From assembly GCA_022113835.1 (NCBI GenBank), contig JAILWY010000009.1, positions 14,112,001 through 14,176,000 on the forward strand: DNA of 64,000 bases, written 5' to 3'. This document shows positions 47,961-61,800 of the stretch, one piece after another (position 1 is the stretch's first letter; each line of letters begins with the position of its first letter). A program made the position numbers and the translations under genes. The DNA is from Atopsyche davidsoni (lineage: Eukaryota > Arthropoda > Insecta > Trichoptera > Hydrobiosidae). Under the pieces are notes generated by a model. That model was not told where the DNA came from and searched no databases. It saw only the letters and a list, made by a program, of their open reading frames with translations.

Positions 47961-50900
47961 ATCAATGCGCCATTTAGACTCTGGTTACATTTGAAAAATT
48001 GTTTTTTTTATTTTTATTATCGTATTATTTACTTCTTAATTGTTATTTAGATTGCTTAATGCTATCGGTAAGTTACAATTAAAATATAGATTTTATTATA
48101 GTAAAACATAAGATATTTCCGATAGTAGTAACCCAACGGGTATTTTGATCATTACAAAGTCCTGGTGGTGATAGACATCGGCAGTTTTTTCTAAGCTAGT
48201 TTCAAATTGAACAAAAATTAACAGAATATAGTCAACTCAAATTTATTCACAATATTTGAAGTATATACTTAATTTATCAAATTTTACAAAATCTGTGTTA
48301 CTGTCACCTTTCTGTCAACGAATATATTATTATTTATGAAGCAGAGATGAGGTAATCTATGGGAAATTAAATTTTATGCATGTAAGCGATGTAGGAATTC
48401 ATTATGTTTAGCTTGTTTAAATTTCATATGCAATTCCAGCCTTTACCTTTTGCAATGCAGGCATTTGATTAAGTGTGAAAGTATGCATGGGCTAGTAGAA
48501 TTATAAATAAAGAGATTATGTTAACGCGGGTTATAGTTTCTAATACGATCGCTGCTTGCACTGCATTTATAAGAAAGGGACTGGAGGGTGTACTAATGTC
48601 TATTCTAAATAGAAGTATTGCATATATTTCTGGGGCTTCTCGCGATGACAAAGCTAGTTAGGTAAATCCATAACCATAAAATGCATACCTAAGTATAGCA
48701 GTAATATAAATAATCCTTTTACCGACCTTGTCAAGTCACCTTTGCAATTTAAAAGTACACGTTATGTCTAGATAGCCTTAAACCCATGACTATGTATTAG
48801 AAGTTCAAAGTTGTGGCTATTATGCTATACTGAATTTAAATTTCATGAAAATACTCGCATAAGAAAATGTAATACATGTATATTTTTTTATTGTAATATA
48901 TATTTATATATCTTGTGGGTCTAGGGGGTGGGATCCGTGTGTGATGCTGATGTTCTCTTTGCAATATTTTATGGACCTCACGTTCCATTCGTCGACTATT
49001 TGTAAAAATCCAGGTGTTTTGATTAAAACCTAACCCAAAACTCATTAGTCCGTAGTAATTTGTTTACAGTTGTGAGGTTAGCAAAAAAGCTTGATTATTT
49101 ATTATTCAATAACTTTGCATCGATTAGCTCTATATTACAATTTTTCATAATTATTTGATCTTTCTTGCCATTTACATATAAAAAACTATTAATATAGAAT
49201 ATTAATTATTGTCATTTTTCATAGTGTAAACATATGAATGTATTATAAATCTTTATATGCCATAAAAATTTAACATGTGTATTTTTTGTATGTAATGTAC
49301 ATAACAAAGAAAGCTATTAACGAAAAACCCATTTTCGTCTCCAATTACTTTGGTCATCAATATCCTGTTTGAGTTTGAATGCTCGTTTATATTTTTATTT
49401 TTCTTTCGTTTCCTCCTTTTTTATTTTCCTGAGCTATTCCCGAAACTTTATTTTTCCCATTTAACGATATAATAAAAAAACATGGTAGTTTTCCAAATTT
49501 CTTAATTGTTTTTTGTATATCTCAAGAAATTATACCACCTTATATCCATGTACCACGGACATGTTTGTTTTAGAAATTTAATTAATTTTAGGCCTTAACA
49601 GAACTTGAAGTATTTTTAGTATAAAGAAAAAAACTACTTTACCAAGGTTTATATTTCTCAGCATTTCATAAAATAAATATAAACTTATTTTTAAAATGAA
49701 TATTTATCGTTGTATAAATATAGATTATTTAGTAAGACCACCTCATTCAGACTAAGTCAATTGTATATTACGTTTATCTGCCGTTTTTATTTTTTATATA
49801 TTTATGTTTTATCTTATGTGATTTTAAAAATATTTTTTGTGGTACAGTTCGTATTCTAGCAATTATTTTTGATATTATTATTTATAAGAAGTTTAATATA
49901 CTATATATACATATTTTAAATTTATTTTACAAATACCGTAAATATTATATTTAAAAATACCATCAATACTTAATAGAAGTTTAAAGTAAAATACAAAATT
50001 ATTTACAAATTTAATGAAACTTTTTAAATACCACTTTCTTGCTCGTTGAGTCATATTTAAACCATGATTTATTAACGTGTGAATTTTGCATTTTTTTGTG
50101 TTAAAATTGAAATAAAATGTTGCGGATTCCGGTATTGCGTGTCAGCTGTTATATATTCTCGTAGGCCTGCTCTACGGCTAGACACACCCACCTTTGGACG
50201 TGATCCTCGTGGATTTGTAAACAAAACTCACTTGACATGTTCCTACGACTTTCACCATGAATGACGCAGCGAATGATCGAATAACAACTTGGATTTGATT
50301 GCGTTTTAAATGACATTAATCGTTTTAAATTGAACGATGAAACAACGCAGTTGTTTGATTTGATTTCGTAATAAAATCAATTAAACACGTGATTTGACAA
50401 TTTTTTTTTGTGGTGCTATATTGTGAACTGAAAACCAGTACATTATTATGTTTTTGGTCAGTTTTAGGTTGAGAAAGAGCATATTTATTATTTTGTATTT
50501 TTTGGTCTTTATTTATCTTTGTTGTTTTACTGGCTATATTTAACAGAAAAAATAATATTTACAATGTCTTCTTTCAATTTGCTCAATTTGCCTTCACATC
50601 GTTTTCTCTTCTCTTACGTACACACTCCGAAAGACTGAGCAAACCAATGTCATGAAACATTTCACATTCTCCAATCAGTTGATTGGATCTAATAACTTTA
50701 ATACACATTGTATTTTACACGTACCGAGTATCAAGGTCACCTTTTCAAAACATTATTTATAATTCGTATTGATATCTCGCTACACGTACGGCTCGGCTTC
50801 CCAACACAGCCAATGGGAACAAAGGAAAATGGCGAGCCTTCAATATTCTAAACAAAATAAACGAGATCCGCTTGTCTATTCTCTCTTTATGTCACGAGCG

Positions 50901-53759
50901 GTCAGTCGCCGTGACTCGCCATACTTTTTAATGGAAGTGTTTTTTGGCAATGCCAACATTATTAAACCCCCAATCAAAAAACCTAAAAAAAAGCGGCTTA
51001 TTTTTAAAACTTTCAATATTTGATTTTATTTATTATTTGAAAGCGGTTATTTATATTTGATAAATTTGAGCTTATAAGAGAGAATCAAAAACAATAAATA
51101 TATATTTTGGTGTGATTTATACAAGGTGTTATTATAAATACATCCAATCTGGGTTATTTATAAAACAGATTATTTTCCATTATTATGTGAGATACAACAA
51201 TGTGTTTCCACTATTTAGTAATAATATTTTTCTTATCCAATTATAAGAAGTGAAGAAATATATTTCATTATTCTTCTTAGGGCTATAATCTATAGTCGTG
51301 TCTTGTCCGATTCCAAAAAAAATAGTTAATCTCACCCAAACTATCAGTCTTCATGTTTGATCTACTAGCGCTCCGACGCCCTTCGATGTTGCAATGCATA
51401 TAATTTGTATCCATTAGTAAAATAAATATGGGTTTCATTTACATAATGATGCTGTAGTCGTTCTCACTATGCATGCCTTACATAAAATCTATTCAGCACA
51501 ACACTTGTCTAAGATATCAACTTTTTGTAGAAAGATTATCATTATGATTATATTTTGCAATATGCTTTATGCACCATGGCGACAGGAATTATCATTGAAG
51601 CTTGACGTGTCATTAACAGTAATGACCTGACACATTGCAGTCTCGAACCTTCCCATGAGACTTTGTAAACAATCATATTATTATCATATATTTTACATGA
51701 CATGTTTGATATTTTTTAAACCGTCTAGACCTGTTAGTATAATGATCAGCATACCAACTTTTCATAGTGTAATGATGCAATTTAAAATAGATCCTTGCTG
51801 GTACTTAATATATATATATATTGAAAATGAAAATGTATATTCAGGGTACAAACTATGTACCCTTTTCACAAACTGTTTAATTTGCATATCTATTTTTAAA
51901 AGAGATATTCTCCCACTCCCCTTTGTGGAGGCACAGAGCGCGCGCCATCAATCATTTAGGGCCTTAATTAAAATTCATCCCGTCCCGTGCGTCGTTCGCA
52001 TTCATTGAATTTATTTATTTAGTCCTTATGGAGTTGTGAATTGAAAATGGACTCGTCGTAAATCAAAGTGGCGCCTTTCGGGGAATAATCCATTATGCCT
52101 TTTTTCACTATCGATATTACTAACGTGAACGATGATCTGCGGAAAATAAATTTAGTTTTTTTTATTATCTAGATTTGAATTCAAGAGCATGTTTTTTTTT
52201 TCCTGTGATTTATGCGTTTTTTTTATAAATAGTCCATTGCATATGAAGATAATTTTTTTATGTATTTTTAACGTTTATTATTTATGTATATATTTAATTC
52301 AAACATTTCATTATTTTTAAAATAGTGTTTTGATTTTTTGTATATTTCAATGGTCATACATAAATTCTGAGAGAGTCCAATGTTGTTAATTAATTTGAAT
52401 CGAATCTTTTTATTTTTGTCTATTATTAGTCAAATATGAAAGTTATCAGCTTTTTTTGTTAGTTGTAAATATAATATTTTAATTTAGTTAAGATTGTTTA
52501 TTCTTCTGAGACTTCTGATAAAAAAATGTAATAGGCTCTCTTTGTTTCAAGAGGGCTTTTGATATTAGAGACATCAGTATCTTATAGTTTCTATTTTTTG
52601 TTAATAGCTTTTTGTTAATTAATGTAATATTAATAACTTTAATTATACGTTTATAAGGTCAACTATCGTCTATATATATATCAATAAATTGCGTTGTCTC
52701 GACCTTTCAAAAAATAAAGATCATTAGCAGGGGAACTATATAGCATAGGTTTATCGCTCAATCTCATTAATCGAATTATGTACAAATATTAATTATTCAT
52801 AAATGCTATAAAAATATCTACGAGTACAACCAATTTTCTTTTATTTGATATGATTGATATTTATTAAATGTCTGTTATTGCATTAAACAGCTTACATTTT
52901 CTGCAAACTTAACCTTAACATCTATTGCCAAAATGAAAAACTTTTTATTGCTGTATCATTCACATTTTATGAATAGATAAAAAATTTCTAAGTGCTAGTA
53001 GGCATGATATTTAGAGTTAGATCTTTAGGCGATTTCGTAGCCCATGTCGAGTTCACTCGTGAATCGAAAATTGTTTTCTCTTTTCTTGTGTGGAGAGTCT
53101 TAATTTGGAATCCCCCATACAACATTTATCCCACTTCTTAAGACGCAAAAAAAAACATTATTAATACTATACGTTTACAAGAACAATTTAATACATTTTT
53201 TTGAAAAGATATTCATTCTTTATAAATAATTAATATGTATTATCTTAATGCATCCCTTAATATGGTCGAAAATATCAAGATTTCTTACTACGCATGCATA
53301 TATACACAATATAAATGATATTGTGAATTATGAACGTGTTTTGTATCTAAATTTTATCGTATTTATAGACGATCAGAACGAGTCTTTCATTCTATAAACT
53401 CCGTAGATAGCAAAAATTATATAAAATGATATACAGATATTCCGGTAAAAACTATTACTTTGTTAAATAATTGATCCTTCATTTTTGGGTTTAAAAATTA
53501 GTATCATTAAAAAAAATTCAAAATAGCAATAACAGGATTACCTTTATTTAATAGTAAATTGATACATTCAATGCATCCATATGTTATTATCATCGCTCAT
53601 CGTTATGCATTTATTGAAGGTCTAAAATAGCGTGTCACTTTATTTCGCTCTCACTTGAGAATTGAAATATTTAAAATTTTCCCAATGCCGATTGCAATAA
53701 TTCTTTGATGTAATATTGTTTTGAATTTCTTCGCACATACAAATAAAAAAAATGTTTCA
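47961..53759. other. AT-rich non-coding stretch
   Basis: GC-richer patches at 50760-50930 (AGCCAATGGG, a CCAAT motif) and 51900-52100 (ATCAATCA, Exd/Hox-like). No genes recognised. Confidence 0.6.
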
Positions 53760-54260
53760 ATTATACCATCGCTTTCCGTTGGAATACTTAACATGTTGCC
53801 AGGCGCAGCTGTTGAATGTTGAAGGGCATGCAGTTTACCTGGGGAAGTATCGAGCGCACGTCGCCGAGTATGCATTTAATTCCTTACACGACCGGTTGTA
53901 TTGCCTATCTTAGCCGGGTCGTGTTGCGGACATTGCATTTGGTAACCTTTCCACGTCGAGACCTCCGGCTGAACCGGTCCTTGCCAATATTATTACGTTT
54001 ACGAATAATCTAGTCCGTTACGGTTTCCTGATATTGATTGCACTATCCCCCATGGTATCTCCTCGAGTTTCGTGTTCGTAATGTTTATCGCACGTCTCTT
54101 TTTGCATTGACATTTGCAGCTGCCAATATTGAGAACGCAACAATGCTTTTGGCTTATCAATACACAGGCAAGACTCATGGCGCGAATTTATTTTAGAAGT
54201 GGCCGTGAAATTTGCAATGAACGCTTTTAGTCACTACCTATATCGGTACTGTTCCTGCTT
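53760..54260. promoter_or_regulatory. Long candidate conserved non-coding block
   Basis: About 500 bp of complex, GC-richer sequence free of simple repeats, with an octamer/POU-like TATGCATTTAAT (53869-53880), GCAGCTGC and AATGTTTATCG. Longest such block in the window. Confidence 0.35.
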
Positions 54261-56436
54261 ACGTAGGTTTAATTTGTATTTGCACAGAAATCGTTATTGA
54301 TCCTAAATTCAAAGCAAAAACACTGTTATTTAATTATTTTTGTTTTCATTACAAATAATATGCGTTTTAAATATATATAATACAACAATTTAAATTATTT
54401 GTTACAGAAAGTATTACCATGTGTGTAAATAACTTACTTATAACATATTGCGGATAGAGTTTTTCATTTATAGTTTTCTAATTTTTTTTAATATATAAAT
54501 ATAAAATTTAGAGTACACATGTCACAGGATTAAATAATCACTGAAAACAAAAAAAAGCCAGAATCTTCCTCTACTCGAGTCGTGCTTATATTCTAGCAAA
54601 ACATCCGGTTATAAATATGGAGTGTTAAAAAATATACTATTCCATCGTAGATAATTAAAGCATCTTGCAATTGCTGAGTAAATACGAAGTTTCATCTTTT
54701 TGTGCTTCTTAGAACGTTTAAGTTATTATTACCATTTAAAAAACCATAAATTATGTTAAGTCGTAAAGACCCAGCTATGGTTGAAGCTAGCAATATTTTA
54801 AACGGCGTATTTATACACGATGACTGATTCCACCAAAATGCACTGCCAGCGTGTTTTTATTGTGCATACTCTTCGGTTTCCAGGTCATCTATTTTGGCCG
54901 TGCCGTTTGTAAGCAAGTATCTGCATCAATGTATACTACATACCAAAATAAACAATACTAAGTACACAGATTATCGCGTTTAGTAAACACATGTAATACT
55001 ATTGTTGTCAGAAATATATTTTTTAAACTATATAAAGCCATGCTTCTTTCGATCGAAAACTATGAGTACTCATATCCACGAAGAATACTTATCAGAAATT
55101 ATTGAGCACAGCGAGATCCGTTGAGATAACCTGCAACCTTTTTACGAATTGCGGTCACTCATCATCATGAATTTCTGACAGGTTATAGTGATAGATGGCG
55201 TCATTTCTTGTTAACGAGCGTACCACTCCGAGTGCGCGCCTTTGCATTGGGTGTTCAAATTATCGAGATGTTTCAATGTTAGCCTGGCGATAGTTTGTCG
55301 GCATTTCTAGTTTGCACTGCAATATATTCACTTACTGTACGCATTGAATGTACTTGGTTAAAACAAAATTATATATATTTTTTGTTTTTATATTGACTTT
55401 TAAAGGTCCTTAGTATTGTATGGTCTCACATTTTACGTGTTCATTCTACACTGAATAGTTTTATTGATCTGCATGATTATCAAATACATAATGTAAGCAA
55501 GCACGCAATTCGAATTATACAGCGTGCTTGTTCGTACGAGTATTAAACTAAACACTCCCTTCAACTTTCTATGAACTGTTGTATAACAATAAAGCTTTTG
55601 AAGTTTTAGGTTCTTAAAAACCCTTGACTAATGACAAATAGTTACATGAGCTTCAGAATTTAGATAAGCTTTACTTTATTTAAAAAAGATCGTAAATATT
55701 AATTTCTTCTGTGATTATTTTTTGTCGTAAGGCAGAATCGCTATAGGACAAACGTTTAACATTCTAATTATATGAATTCTATCATTGGGTAGTTGCTTTA
55801 AAAGGTATCATATTCTATTTAATCCTAATAGCATCCATTGCACACGTAGTGCTAAGTTTACTTTTGAGCGGAAAAAAATCAAATCTTCATTGTATTTGGT
55901 GATATTCTAAGAATAATTTGTTTATTATTAAATTACGTGTTAAAGATATGTGTTATTAAAATAAATATTTCTACTTCGATTGTGTCACATTGTTTAATAG
56001 TAAGAAAATAATTATTTATAACTTAAGCAAAACACAGTCATTGCTATGATCTTTTTTAATAAGTTCTATAAGCAATGCGTGGTCTCAACAATATTCTAGC
56101 TATGCTTTTAAAATATTATTTGGATGCTATTCAATATTTTTTTACAAGTAGAAAAATTTTAGATAGTTAAAAATTCACTGCTCACCTTTGACAAAAAAAA
56201 ACTTTTTTCTAAAACTCACATCTTTTATGTTTCTCATAGACGAACAAAATAACTACATTCATTAGTAATCTGTTGTAAAATCTCATGTAATTAACGAAAA
56301 AAGTACACGATGAGACGCTATTCTTTTAAACATACAATCGACGAAGTTCTTGGAATGGTTCGCCTGATAACTGCGTCGTTACAGTCAGCCGGTCGGTACA
56401 GTTACAGGTATTATATAGACCGCAGTTAATTAGCAA
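54261..56436. other. AT-rich non-coding stretch
   Basis: GC-richer patches at 54830-54930 and 55060-55300. No genes recognised. Confidence 0.6.
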
Positions 56437-56664
56437 TCACGAGTCCGTCCCCTTCGAAAAACACTCGCGTGGCTGCCTATCACCGCGACCACCTCTACAG
56501 AAGGCCAGAGTCATACATATATATAATAACCAATTTTCACAGGTAGCATTCGATGGTGCATGATCGTCGTAGGCCTCCTCAAGCAAACGACGTGTTTCAA
56601 CTGCATTTTTTTCCACGTTAAAGCAGAAAAGCAAATGCTGGTTTTTCTGCACATAACTCGACAT
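56437..56664 (-). pseudogene. Mariner transposase N-terminal fragment
   Basis: The minus-strand frame from 56664 has FCFNVEKNAVETRRLLEEAY followed by DDHAPSNATCENW. This matches the N-terminal helix-turn-helix of mariner transposases (FCF...KNA.E....L.EAYGD.A.S..TC..W). Similarity ends after CENW, and the rest of the frame is unrelated sequence, so the catalytic DD34D part is missing. The 180 bp before the ATG (to about 56842) probably include the element's end; a terminal repeat pair was not found. Confidence 0.65.
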
Positions 56665-56842
56665 TTTCAGTATTAGAAAAAATATTTTTGCGTTGCGATA
56701 TTTTTTTTGGTATTAAGACTGCTTATTATTGACAGATGTCTAAGCTATAAAAAAAACACAAGTTTAGACATGTATGTCGACTACATGTGTCGTTAGCGCC
56801 ATCTATGTGTGAAACCTAAAAACTTAGTTGCACAAGAGGGTT

Positions 56843-59450
56843 AAATGATTGTGGCTGCATTGTAGCTTGCAACTTGGATAAAATTCACGTAAATCACAAG
56901 CATGTCTATGTGTATACCTTTGTTGCTTCTCCGGCCTCGCGGCTCGGGGGCTCCGCCATCGCCCCCGGTGCGTGTAACTGTTTTTCGCGATTGTTTTGAT
57001 GTGGTCGCGCGAGGAGCGTGCGATGCGACTGAGGATTCACTCAGGCGGCACTGATTGTCAAACTATCTTGACCGCCTCCCGCAACGGTAAATTGATATAT
57101 CAACAAACACATCACTGTATAAACAAATATACACATTGATACGTTGAAATAAAAACTTGTATAGTTTACATACTTTTTCGATAATCCAGTTTTAACTTCA
57201 TTGGCATTTAATGTTCGAGTTTAAATTAGTCGCTAAAAATCTTAAAATATAAAATACCTTATAAAAAACATTGATAAGCTCTAGTGAATGATCATAAGAG
57301 TGAATTACAGTTTTTAATTAAAAAAAAAATATTCACTAATTCATAAATAAACGTGTAAATTAACAATCTAAGGATAGTATACTACGCCCGTACACCGAAA
57401 AAATCGATTGATGTAGTAATACTATAGTTATAGTTACCGGAAGTGTTTGTTTTTATAGCGAGCAACAATTTCCTCTGTTTCCATTTTATTTTAAAAATCT
57501 ATTCACTATTTGTCTAGTCAGTTTTTTGTGTTTTTTTTTATAGCCTTGCAATATTTGTAAACCGCAAAAAAATACACTTTCATTGACATTAAATTTATTT
57601 GGAAAGTCATTCTGTTTTATTTCTTAACGTAGATTTGTGATAAATATTTATGCTATCAGGGCACGCTTATATTTTCACACTAGAAATGTAGCCCGTCATA
57701 AAATGACGTATTCGATGAACGATGCAATAGTGTTTGAACATATGTTTGGCTGACAATTAGATGAATATTTGACTTCATTTTGTACACATATATTTTGAAT
57801 AACCGGATATTAATTTCGAAAGCAAAGCCATTCTAGGAAATATCACATTTCGTGTCACAAACATCGAATCACTTTCACTGCACTGTTCTTTATTAGATGC
57901 AGTCTTTATCACGTTCAATTGTGCTATTCTTTTTTAATTACGTTTGCTGTGCTTAGACGGTGTTATTTTTTTAGGAGGCATTTTAAGTTATTAATGATGT
58001 GATTAATAATTTCTAATGCAACTAAAAAATAAAATTGGTACTTGTGTCAAGCTGACATAAACTGTAAATTTCATAGAAGCATCATATTTTGTTTTTTTTT
58101 TAAAAATTCTAAATTTTAAATTCTCGCTGTGAACAACAGAATCATATAATTCGTAAATAAAGCATATTTAATAGTTTTATTTAATTAGTTTATGAATGAA
58201 AATATTATCCTATCGTCTTGAAATTCGGCACATAGCTGCGGAAAAATTTACTAAACTTACGTGCAAAAAATCAGCGTTGTATCTTTTAAGATATTCTATA
58301 GAGAAGCAAAAAATGAAACATACACACACACCCACCCACACACAATGGCTATTATTATAGTAGATAGTTTTTTTTTGTTTACCGACATCTTGGCAACTTA
58401 AAAAGATTATACCAGGGTTCATCTAAAATTATTAATAATTTTGAGTAATATAATTAATACCGGAGTCACTTTTAAAGGAAACCCACGCGGCATATCAACA
58501 CTTAAGAAAACAATCGAATGTCTTGATTACAGTAAAACTGATTGCGCGTCGCGAGCCACAGTTGGGGGTTTACTGGGCAGAAGTACGGTTTGAGTGTGGG
58601 AAGCTCTGTGTGCTCTGTGCGTCTTGGGGCGGATGTTGCCTCGAGCAGCGCACTTTGTTCCCGCCTCGTGATTCAGAGATAGCCCCCCGCGTTTGGTATT
58701 TAGCGGTACATTAAAAACAATAAGTGTCTTAAACATTTTTCACGCCAGACTACATCTCACGTGAATCGCGCCGCGGGCCTAACAGGTCTTGCTTTTTTAT
58801 GCGCGATTCTTTTAACTAAAAATATTTTTTTATGTATGTATTTTTTACCGTTTTGAATGCTGGCAAATAGTCTACCTGTGTATTTATAACTATTACCTAT
58901 TTGGAATAATTGTTTATCTCTAGCGTACAAAGATGTTTTATTTATTAATACCGTTGTGTGTATTTACAAAAGGTTAGATTAAGCGGTAATTATTTAATAA
59001 ATCACACAAGATTATTGTAATAATTATATGTTTTAATTAAATAATATAAGTTACCTAACCTAACCCACTTGGGACTCAAAATGAAGTTTTAACCAATAAC
59101 CAATTTATTTATTTATTAATATATATCAATGTACAGTTTTTCAACTGCAAGATTCTTATTTATTTTATCTTTACACTACTGTTTAATGGAGTTGAATTTA
59201 ACAGACTAAAGGTATCACCTGTATTTTGTTCCTTTTTTATCTGAAGTAAATTCTTATTTGAAATTATTTTTATATTAATTTCTAGGCCTTTTTTATTATT
59301 CACTGCGTATATGAAATATATATACAGGCGCAAACGATATGACAAGTATTTAGTTTTAAAATTATTTTAAATATTATAACTATAAGTAAATCGTTAGATA
59401 CATTAAATAATAAGTTAAAAAAATAATTAAAGTATATTAGGTAGATTGGT
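56843..59450. other. AT-rich non-coding stretch
   Basis: GC-rich patches at 56930-57080 and 58540-58780; the latter gives overlapping spurious frames on both strands. CA-type repeat at 58315. Confidence 0.6.
58315..58344. repeat. Short (CA)n-type repeat
   Basis: Interrupted CACACACA/CCCACC run. Confidence 0.8.
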
Positions 59451-59452
59451 AC

Positions 59453-59519
59453 AAGGACTGGTCTCGCAGCGGAGCCCACTCATCGCAGCTTCAGCTGGAG
59501 TGGGCGCCTGGAAGTCCTT
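59453..59519. other. Nested inverted repeat, hairpin-forming
   Basis: AAGGACT pairs with AGTCCTT (outer), GCCCACTC (59474-59481) with GAGTGGGC (59498-59505), and CAGC with GCTG closing a TTCA loop. Alternatively GTCTCG (59461-59466) pairs with CGAGAC (59548-59553). The strand of any transcript is unknown. Confidence 0.6.
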
Positions 59520-59553
59520 TGTGCAGCTCGACCTCAAGACTGCAGGACGAGAC

Positions 59554-60830
59554 GGTCATTTAACCTTACCGACGTGCCCGTAATCCTTAGCAGCTATCTT
59601 AACTGGTGATGATCATGAAGATGAAGACAGTTGTCCGTCGTCGCCAGATAGCGCGCGAGTTAAACTCTGGTTACACAGCAAACGGCGATTACCAGATCCG
59701 ACTAATATTAGTTTGTCGCAAAATAGTTCTAGATTCTAAATAAAACATAGGGTCATCGTTAAATATTCTAAATTTGCTGAAATAATTCAGAGATTTTACA
59801 ACTCCGAATCTTCCTAAGTTAGACGATGAATTAAAGTATTTTTTATTGTCTTTGCTTGGTTTTTGAACCGAATTCCTTGTCAATTATTCCGAATTCTTGT
59901 ATATTTGTGAAAGTAACAATCTCGTTCATTATAAATATATATATTGCAAAGGCATAGTTTTAAATAATTTTTTTTTGATCTTATTCTGATATCTACGTTT
60001 GTCAAACCATTGCCGTTCAGGGTATTATCTCATGCAACCGAGTCCTTAGAATCTTAGGTCTCGGAGCCCTTGCATTTGCGTGGGTCTGCGCTCGCTTGTA
60101 ATGCAAAGTGGCTGTACCGAGCACGAGTGCGAGATGAGCGTGCTCTGTTTTGTTAGGCGCACGAGAGGTGCATGTATTGCGGCCTGCCAGGCGAGCACGC
60201 TGCAGTTCCTAGTCTATTTAATTACTGCTCGTGTGTTACAGATTGCATGCACACTCGTGAATTTATTTATATTTCTTCATATATTAAAAAAAAAAAAAAA
60301 TCTAATGGAATTTCTTGTCGTCTCAGATTGCTTTTGAAGCATCAGGCTCCGAAGGTAAAAAGTCCATTGACATTTTTAAACATAACATTTTATGGATGAA
60401 AATGTTGTGAGTAGATGAATAACGTTGTATTTTGTGATCTTCTCAGAATGTCAGGGTTATTTTAATTCGGCACCATAAATTGGCGGTCAATATAAATTTT
60501 CCTTGAAATATCTTAAACCCACCTTAATAGAATTCAAAAAAAAGATATTGCTGATTTATTATTTGAAAATACTTGATATTTAAAAAAAACACGATTTATT
60601 GTGGTTCTGTGATATTTTGTTTCTTTTACTCAGATGATACCATGACTTTTGCAGCGACTTATGTACAGTCTGGATGCTTCCATGTATTAATTAATCATAA
60701 TTTTATCTGACAGATATTATAACATTTGTATGCTTACGATAATACATCACAAAGTATAAAACAAGTTCACACGACACGTGTTAATGAATGCGTTAATTTG
60801 CGCACCCCGTTCGCCTTGTTTAGTCAATAT
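59554..60830. other. Non-coding stretch
   Basis: GC-richer at 59560-59680 and 60000-60240; a 15-bp A run at about 60286-60300. No gene recognised. Confidence 0.55.
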
Positions 60831-61160
60831 CTAGTTAGCGGAACACATACGGTCAATAGTCACGATCAAACAAATATTATTTACATTTATCGCCTTATAT
60901 AGATATCTGTATACGAGATCCCCTAGGCCTAGAACAACCACGCTCTGGCAAGTCTGCTGCAAAAAAGGATCATTAGGTATCCAGTGCGGAACTACATTGT
61001 TCCGAGAAGCAGTATAGTCTGTTGAGGTATGTCTATCTCGTAGACGTCGCGACAAGGTCCTATGCACCCAGCGGGGCAATGGACTCTTCCGCAAGGATCG
61101 GGATTGCTCTGAAGAAGTTTGTAAATATAAAACAATAAGACTCTGACGTGTTGAACTCAT
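60831..61160 (-). other. Unrecognised minus-strand open frame, 109 codons
   Basis: The middle part (KSPLPRWVHRTLSRRLRDRH) is Arg-rich and GC-richer than its surroundings and looks more protein-like than chance, but no family fits and the start is arbitrary. Possibly a retroelement scrap. Confidence 0.15.
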
Positions 61161-61774
61161 TAACTTTGTATTTTCCTAGAAGTAATTTTTTTATTTGACC
61201 TCACAGACTCGATTTAGCTTCTGGAGATGTATTTTGGGATGTGTTTATGTTCGATGTCGAAGTCGTTTTTTTTATAACAAAACGTGGAAAGAAAGAAACA
61301 AACAAAGCAATTAAATGGGTGTCTAATTCGTAATAATAATAATATATTATTATCAGGTAAACGTGTTGATTACATATGAATATCGTGATTTTACAAAACT
61401 TCCTATCACGAATATTATTTGTATATAAATAATTACGCTATTATTCAATAATACACATATTTTTAAATAATTCATTACATAAAAATAAATCGAATCAAAG
61501 TGCGGACTAAAATAAAAATAGTAATAAAAAGTTTTATCAAATTAATATAATATTTTCAACTAATGTAGAGTAATACAAAATATTTTGTTGAATATGATTT
61601 TAGTGTCGCTTTGAATTAAGCAATGGGACTTTTTACGATTTGTAACAATTAACCTTTGAACGAGTCATTGAACATTTTGATTGTATTTATACAAATATTG
61701 ACTTAATTTAAAAAATATAAAAATTGTCTTCATTCCAGGAGCAAACATTAATTATTTATCTTTTTTAATTACAG

Positions 61775-61800
61775 ATTCTCGTGCCCAACATTCAAACATC
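61775..61800 (+). other. Candidate 26-nt micro-exon of a host gene
   Basis: Acceptor TTTATCTTTTTTAATTACAG ends at 61774 and donor GTAAGTAC starts at 61801. Joined in phase 0 to the 30303 segment it would read ILVPNIQT. The donor lacks the usual AG before GT. The protein was not recognised. Confidence 0.35.
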
